Shown one piece after another: positions 7,093 to 10,540 of a stretch of 10,540 bases of DNA (position 1 is the stretch's first letter; the number at the start of each line of letters is the position of its first letter). A program made the position numbers and the translations under genes. The DNA comes from Symbiobacteriaceae bacterium (GTDB lineage Bacteria > Bacillota_E > Symbiobacteriia > Symbiobacteriales > Symbiobacteriaceae), in the NCBI GenBank assembly GCA_027356675.1, contig DAHVXO010000331.1, forward strand, positions 1 to 10,540, written 5' to 3'. Below the pieces are notes generated by a model. That model was not told the DNA's origin. It was given only the letters and a program-made list of their open reading frames with translations, and did not search any database.

Positions 7093-7116
7093 TTTCCGGA
7101 AAATTACGGAATCCGT
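7093..7116. promoter_or_regulatory. Two adjacent palindromes in the UbiA leader (candidate operator)
   Basis: TTTCCGGAAA (7093-7102, perfect 10-bp palindrome) and ACGGAATCCGT (7106-7116, perfect apart from its central base) are separated by 3 nt. They sit 13-36 nt upstream of the UbiA start, in a locally AT-richer patch. Both contain TTCCG half-sites. Binding by a regulator is inference. Confidence 0.35.
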
Positions 7117-7144
7117 TTCGCCCCCACCCTACCATCGACCCCCT

Positions 7145-7193
7145 GCGAACGGTGAAATCACCCGCAGGTGGAATCCTGCACCTGCACCGTCGC
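7145..7193. repeat. Nested imperfect hairpin in the divergent intergenic region
   Basis: The outer arms GCG-a-ACGGTG (7145-7154) and CACCGTCGC (7185-7193) give nine pairs with one bulged base. The inner arms CAGGTG (7165-7170) and CACCTG (7179-7184) stack directly on the outer stem on one side, with an 8-nt loop and a 10-nt bulge on the other. If UbiA transcription starts upstream of about 7195, this would be a leader RNA structure. I do not recognise it as a known riboswitch. Confidence 0.4.
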
Positions 7194-7293
7194 TAACGAA
7201 CACCTCGGGATCACTTTGCCCCAGGTCAGACGCCCCTGGACAGGGCGCCGGGGGGACGCGAGTACGCCATTCGTCTACCCAACCCAATCTTGT

Positions 7294-7322
7294 TTGACTT
7301 CCCCTCAAGGGTTGCCTATAAT
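7294..7322 (+). promoter_or_regulatory. Housekeeping-type promoter for the DUF2203 unit
   Basis: TTGACT at 7294-7299 matches the -35 consensus in five of six positions, and TATAAT at 7317-7322 is a perfect -10, with the optimal 17-nt spacer. Transcription should start near 7329-7331, leaving a leader of about 35 nt. It is the clearest promoter in the window and stands out in such GC-rich DNA. Confidence 0.88.
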
Positions 7323-7348
7323 TCCGTATAAATGGCCTCGGATCCAAG

Positions 7349-7356
7349 AAAGGAGG
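7349..7356 (+). promoter_or_regulatory. Strong Shine-Dalgarno of the DUF2203 gene
   Basis: AAAGGAGG ending 7 nt before the ATG at 7364: near-perfect anti-16S complementarity at ideal spacing. Together with the consensus promoter it suggests robust, probably constitutive expression. Confidence 0.85.
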
Positions 7357-7363
7357 GGGCGGC

Positions 7364-7807
7364 ATGGCAGATCGGCTATACACACCGGCTGACGTGAACC
7401 GTTTCATCCCCGAGCTGGAGCGCATCATCAAAGGCCTCCGGGCCCTCGAGGGCGAGATTCAGGAGAAGGAATGGCGGCTCAAGCAGGCCAAGGTAGAGGC
7501 CCGCCGCCGTGGCGATACCGTCAACGACACCACCTTCCTGCGCGACGAAGCCGAAATCGACTTCCTGCGTATCCTGGCCCAGGGCCAGTTTGACTGGGTT
7601 CGGGAGATGGGCGGCGAGATCAAGGGCGGCTACCTGGTCGACTTCCCCGGTCAGATCGACGGCCAGGATGTCCTCCTCTGCTGGAAACCCGGCGAGCCCG
7701 CCGTGCGCTGGTACCATGGCCTCTATGAGGGGATGATGGGCCGCAAGCCCATCCCCGACACCCTCCTTACAGAGAATGAGTCCCCACCCAATACGGAGGC
7801 CGGCTAA
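7364..7807 (+). CDS. DUF2203 family protein
   Basis: A 147-residue soluble protein. The N-terminal part starts with a Y-T-P-A-D-V-N-R-F-I-P-E-L helix entry (6-18) and continues as a long charged, probably coiled-coil helix (about 16-80). The C-terminal part carries the conserved block of the DUF2203 family: GGYLVDFP (88-95), LLCWKPGEP (104-112) and YHGLYEGMMGRKPIP (117-131), close to the family pattern G-x-VDFP / LCW-x-x-GE / H-x-x-x-x-G-x-x-GR-x-P. The function of this family is not established. It has no signal peptide or membrane segment. A strong promoter and ribosome site precede it, and the next gene begins right after its TAA, so the two form a small operon. Confidence 0.88.
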   Translation: MADRLYTPADVNRFIPELERIIKGLRALEGEIQEKEWRLKQAKVEARRRGDTVNDTTFLRDEAEIDFLRILAQGQFDWVREMGGEIKGGYLVDFPGQIDGQDVLLCWKPGEPAVRWYHGLYEGMMGRKPIPDTLLTENESPPNTEAG

Positions 7808-8134
7808 GTGGGCAAACTGCGATCGATCAAGGGCGGCCGCCGCACCGCGTACGCGGCGCAGCTCCTGGCCCGGGAACCCGGTTGGGAGGTCCGCCAGATC
7901 TACGGACCCGACAGCACCCTGTCCGGCGACCTGATCATCCTCTACACCCCGTCACAGGTCCGGGCCATCGTGCTCCTGCGCGCCGTCCCGGCCGAGGCCG
8001 ATTGGGAGTCCCTGGACACCTGGGTCCTCGGCCAGATCGACAACTACGAGCGCCGCTATGTGGTGGACTATTATGAGGGCCGGTATATCAATGGGGTCGA
8101 AGGCCCCGCCGAACGCCCCACCGATGACGAATGA
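7808..8134 (+). CDS. Small protein of unknown function (108 residues)
   Basis: I do not recognise this protein. It starts with GTG immediately after the TAA of the DUF2203 gene. GGAGG at 7795-7799, inside the end of that gene, lies 8 nt upstream, so translation is probably coupled. The sequence has a basic N-terminus (MGKLRSIKGGRRTAYAAQLL), an alternating pattern that looks like an alpha/beta fold (EVRQIYG, DLIILYTP, AIVLLRAVP), a helix (about 57-75) and an aromatic, charged segment NYERRYVVDYYEGRYING (about 78-95), then an acidic tail. No Cys, signal peptide or membrane helix is present. Codon use matches its neighbours. A strong terminator follows its TGA directly, which supports it as a real gene. 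Confidence 0.8.
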   Translation: MGKLRSIKGGRRTAYAAQLLAREPGWEVRQIYGPDSTLSGDLIILYTPSQVRAIVLLRAVPAEADWESLDTWVLGQIDNYERRYVVDYYEGRYINGVEGPAERPTDDE

Positions 8135-8166
8135 AAGACCCGGGGCCTTGGTGCCCCGGGTCTTTT
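8134..8166. terminator. Strong intrinsic terminator between convergent genes, probably bidirectional
   Basis: AAAGACCCGGGGC (8134-8146) pairs perfectly with GCCCCGGGTCTTT (8153-8165) around a 6-nt loop, and CTTTTC follows on the plus strand. It begins inside the TGA of the 108-residue protein and ends next to the TAG of glcF. In the minus direction the stem is followed by the weaker TCTTTCATT, so termination of the glc transcript there is likely but less certain. Confidence 0.88.
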
Positions 8167-9444
8167 CTACTTCTTGAGCGCCTCTGCCAGCACATCCACC
8201 AGGTGCCGCACCTTGACCCGCCCCGCGAGCCCTGCGGACTGTACCCCCTCGATCATCTCCAACTGGCACCCCGGGTTCGTGACCACGACCGTCGTGGCCC
8301 CGGTAGCGACTACGTTTTGCATCTTCCGGGAGAGCAGCCTGTCTGATGCCTCCGCCTGCGCCACCGAGTACGTGCCCCCCGACCCACAGCACTGGTCGCA
8401 CTCGGGCAATTCGACGAACCGGGCCCCCGGGACCGCCTTGAGCAGCTGCCGGGGCGGCGCCGACACCCGCTGCACATTCCGCAGATGGCACGAGTCCTGG
8501 TACGTGATGGTCTCCGCCAGCGGCCCCAGGGGCAGCGGATCCAACTCCGCCAGCACCTGCGAGACGTCCCGGCACGCGGCGCTGAACCGCTTCGCCCGTT
8601 CGGCCCACTCGGGGTCATCCGCCAGGGTGCGGCCGTACTCGACCAACTCTGACCCACACCCACCGGCCGTATTGACAATGTAATCGTAGCCGCCCTGCTC
8701 AAACACGGCGATGTTCCGCCTGGCCTGCTCCCGCGCCGCCGCCAGGTCGCCGGAGTGGCTGTGGACCGCGCCGCAGCAACCCTGCCCCGGCGGGACCGCC
8801 ACCTCGCACCCTGCGGCCGCCAGGACGGTGATGGCGTTCTGGTTCGTCTCCCAGAAGGCGATCTCCTGGATGCACCCGGCGAAGAAACCGATCCGGAGCC
8901 GGCGCGGCCCCACAGCGGGCGTCACCGTTGGACGCGACCACCGCCGCCAGGGCGAGGCCGCCTGTGGCAGGGACTTCTCCATGTCGGCCAGGCCCTTGCC
9001 GCCGATTCGCTCGCTGATGCGCAGTCCCCGGGCGACCCGGTAGAGACCCGAGCGCTGGTAGAGCCAGAGCCCGAAGGCCGCCAGCTTGATGCCCAGCGGC
9101 TTGCCCAGGAAGTGATCGTACGCGAACCGGACCAGGCGCGGCTCCGGCCGGATCTTCTCTAACTCCTGCTTCGTGCCAAAGAGCAGATGGCCATACTCGA
9201 CCCCGGCCGGACAGACCACTTCACAGGCCTGACACCCGACGCAAAAGTCCAGGGCGGGTGCGATCTCTGCCAGCTCCAGCTTCCCGTCCTGCACGGCCTT
9301 CATGAGGGCAATCCGTCCGCGGGGCGAGGCCGATTCGATCGGCCGCAGCTTATAGGTGGGGCAGGCGGGGAGGCAGAACCCGCACCGCATGCAGCCCTGC
9401 AGCATGTCCTCATCCAATTGCAGTTGCGCCAGCGGCGTGCTCAT
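8167..9444 (-). CDS. glcF: Glycolate oxidase iron-sulfur subunit GlcF (or related lactate/2-hydroxyacid dehydrogenase Fe-S subunit)
   Basis: A 425-residue Fe-S electron-transfer subunit. Two ferredoxin-type 4Fe-4S motifs lie near the N-terminus: C18-x2-C21-x2-C24-x3-C28-P and C68-x2-C71-x2-C74-x3-C78-P. Two CCG (heterodisulfide reductase-type) domains follow: C191...C223-C224-G...GGC263, and C319...C352-C353-G...C393. This is the full GlcF architecture and usual length. It takes electrons from the flavin subunit GlcD and passes them to the membrane quinone pool. The ATG at 9442-9444 overlaps the glcD TGA (ATGA), so the two are translationally coupled. A GlcE subunit is not encoded between them. 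The family is secure; glycolate versus D-lactate as substrate cannot be decided from sequence. Confidence 0.9.
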   Translation of the reverse strand: MSTPLAQLQLDEDMLQGCMRCGFCLPACPTYKLRPIESASPRGRIALMKAVQDGKLELAEIAPALDFCVGCQACEVVCPAGVEYGHLLFGTKQELEKIRPEPRLVRFAYDHFLGKPLGIKLAAFGLWLYQRSGLYRVARGLRISERIGGKGLADMEKSLPQAASPWRRWSRPTVTPAVGPRRLRIGFFAGCIQEIAFWETNQNAITVLAAAGCEVAVPPGQGCCGAVHSHSGDLAAAREQARRNIAVFEQGGYDYIVNTAGGCGSELVEYGRTLADDPEWAERAKRFSAACRDVSQVLAELDPLPLGPLAETITYQDSCHLRNVQRVSAPPRQLLKAVPGARFVELPECDQCCGSGGTYSVAQAEASDRLLSRKMQNVVATGATTVVVTNPGCQLEMIEGVQSAGLAGRVKVRHLVDVLAEALKK

Positions 9445-10540
9445 GCCCGTACCACCACCCGGCGCCGCGACTGGCCGGCGATCATCTTCCCGGGGTTCAG
9501 GAGGCCCAGCGGGTCAAAGGCCGCCTTGACCGACTTCATCACAGCGATGCCGACCGGCCCCAGCCGCCATTCGAGATACCCCGCCTTGGCCTCGCCCACC
9601 CCGTGCTCGCCCGTGATGGTGCCGCCCAGGCGCAGGGCCTCGGCGAAGATCTCTTCAAACGCCTGCTCAACCCGGTGGATCTCGGCCGTGTTGCGCTCAT
9701 CCGTCAGACAGGTCGGATGGAGGTTGCCATCCCCGGCGTGCCCGAAGGTGCAGATCTGCACCCCGTACTTCTCAGCGATCCGGTTGATGGCGGCGACCAT
9801 CGCCGCCACCTGGCTGCGCGGCACGGTGGCATCCTCGAGAATCGTGGTGGGCCTCCGCCGTGCCAGCGCCGAGAGGGCCGTCCGCCGGGCCTGCATCAGT
9901 GCGGCCTCCTGGGCGGGGTCATTCGCCATCTGCACATCGAACGCGCCCTCGGACCGGGCGATCTCCACGATGCGGGCGATGTCGCGCTCGCACATCTCGG
10001 CCGCCCCATCCTGCTGGATCAGCAGCATCGCAGCGGCCTCCACCGGCAGTCCGATCTTGGCGAAGTCCTCGACCACCCGGATCGTGCCGTTGTCCAGGAA
10101 CTCCAGGGTCACGGGTATGATCCGACCTGCGATGATCTTGCTGACCGTGCGGGCCGCGGCGTTCACATCATGATAGATGGCAACGGCCGTCCGCCTGGTC
10201 TCCGGCAGGGGCAGGAGCTTGACCAGCACTTCGGTCACAACGCCCAGGGTCCCCTCCGACCCGACGAAGAGCTTGACCAGGTCATACCCGGCCACATCCT
10301 TGACGTTCTTGCCGCCGATGCGCAGGATGCGCCCGTCGACCAGCACGACTTCGAGGCCCATGACGTAGTCCTTGGTCACACCATACTTGAGCCCCCGCAA
10401 CCCACCAGCGCCCTCCGCTACGTTCCCACCGACGGTCGACGTCACCATCGACCCCGGATCAGGCGGATAGAAGAGCCCCAGCGCCTCCACTGCCGCATGC
10501 AGCTTGGCCGTGATGACCCCGGCCTGCACCCGGGCCGTCA
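9441..10540 (-). CDS. glcD: FAD-linked oxidase GlcD-like subunit, 5' end outside the window
   Basis: About 366 codons of a flavoprotein that oxidises a 2-hydroxyacid such as glycolate or D-lactate. Present are the later part of the FAD-binding PCMH domain (YPPDPGSMVTSTVGGNVAEG, then GLKYGVTKDYVMGLEVVL, KDVAGYDLVKLFVGSEGTLG) and the C-terminal oxidase domain with GHAGDGNLHPT, TGEHGVGEAK and the family end LNPGK. The family is usually 460-500 residues, so roughly the first 100 are missing to the right. A GTG at 10529 is open as a start, but the frame continues upstream with family-like residues (TARVQAGV), so the gene is cut by the window edge, not truncated. It overlaps glcF by ATGA. Confidence 0.9.
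   Translation of the reverse strand, partial: TARVQAGVITAKLHAAVEALGLFYPPDPGSMVTSTVGGNVAEGAGGLRGLKYGVTKDYVMGLEVVLVDGRILRIGGKNVKDVAGYDLVKLFVGSEGTLGVVTEVLVKLLPLPETRRTAVAIYHDVNAAARTVSKIIAGRIIPVTLEFLDNGTIRVVEDFAKIGLPVEAAAMLLIQQDGAAEMCERDIARIVEIARSEGAFDVQMANDPAQEAALMQARRTALSALARRRPTTILEDATVPRSQVAAMVAAINRIAEKYGVQICTFGHAGDGNLHPTCLTDERNTAEIHRVEQAFEEIFAEALRLGGTITGEHGVGEAKAGYLEWRLGPVGIAVMKSVKAAFDPLGLLNPGKMIAGQSRRRVVVRA

Larger units (their letters stand above)
7081..7363. other. Divergent intergenic region between the prenyltransferase cluster and the DUF2203 unit
   Basis: This 283-nt region has no convincing gene. From left to right it holds the UbiA ribosome site (about 7081-7095), the palindrome TTTCCGGAAA (7093-7102), the palindrome ACGGAATCCGT (7106-7116), an imperfect nested hairpin (7145-7193), and the plus-strand promoter and ribosome site (7294-7356). 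I could not place a convincing minus-strand promoter. A 100-codon minus-strand open frame that enters it from inside the DUF2203 gene has no ribosome site or protein-like content. Confidence 0.7.

Noticed and set aside
7164..7185. GCAGGTG/CACCTGC hairpin as a terminator
   Set aside because: No T-run follows on either strand, and it lies between divergent genes where no transcript is expected to end.
7129..7431. Minus-strand 100-codon frame across the divergent promoter
   Set aside because: It starts inside the DUF2203 gene, runs across a consensus promoter, has no ribosome site at its start and shows no protein-like pattern.
9187..10173. Plus-strand 328-codon frame opposite glcD/glcF
   Set aside because: Antisense to two strongly supported genes. 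Its composition is Ala/Ser/Arg-rich with no family features.

Overview
This is a compact, strongly GC-rich bacterial chromosomal segment. It has almost no spare DNA, frequent GTG starts, purine-rich Shine-Dalgarno sites, one near-consensus housekeeping (sigma-A/sigma-70 type) promoter and hairpin/T-tract terminators. The gene content suggests a deep-branching, high-GC Gram-positive-like or related lineage: a dihydropteroate synthase with the N-terminal extension seen in Bacillota, a DUF2203 protein, a glcD-glcF pair without glcE, and a heptaprenyl-type polyprenyl synthase. I cannot name a genus or phylum with confidence. No rRNA, tRNA, CRISPR array, insertion sequence or phage gene was seen.

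Layout, left to right. (1) 1-238 (-) is the N-terminal end of a dihydropteroate synthase-like gene that runs off the window. (2) 308-1368 (-) holds two short CHR-domain membrane proteins (split chromate transporter), joined by an ATGA overlap. (3) 1487-7080 (-) is a tight four-gene cluster transcribed from right to left: UbiA-family prenyltransferase, a Yip1-like polytopic membrane protein, a long-chain trans-polyprenyl diphosphate synthase, and a large secreted or membrane-anchored subtilisin-family protease. It ends in a hairpin terminator at about 1447-1478. (4) 7081-7363 is a divergent intergenic region with a clear plus-strand promoter, two small palindromes and a longer imperfect hairpin. 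(5) 7364-8134 (+) is the only plus-strand unit: a DUF2203 protein and a 108-residue protein of unknown function, closed by a strong, probably bidirectional terminator. (6) 8167-10540 (-) is glcD (partial, entering from the right edge) and glcF, overlapping by ATGA.

How the genes work together. The polyprenyl diphosphate synthase would make the long isoprenoid chain, and the UbiA enzyme would attach such a chain to an aromatic or other acceptor in the membrane. This is the usual logic of respiratory quinone synthesis. GlcD/GlcF would oxidise glycolate or lactate and pass electrons through Fe-S clusters towards that quinone pool. The membrane protein and the exported protease share the prenyl cluster, but the sequence does not show why. 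That four-gene arrangement is the most interesting part of the window. Most of the rest is ordinary metabolism and transport.
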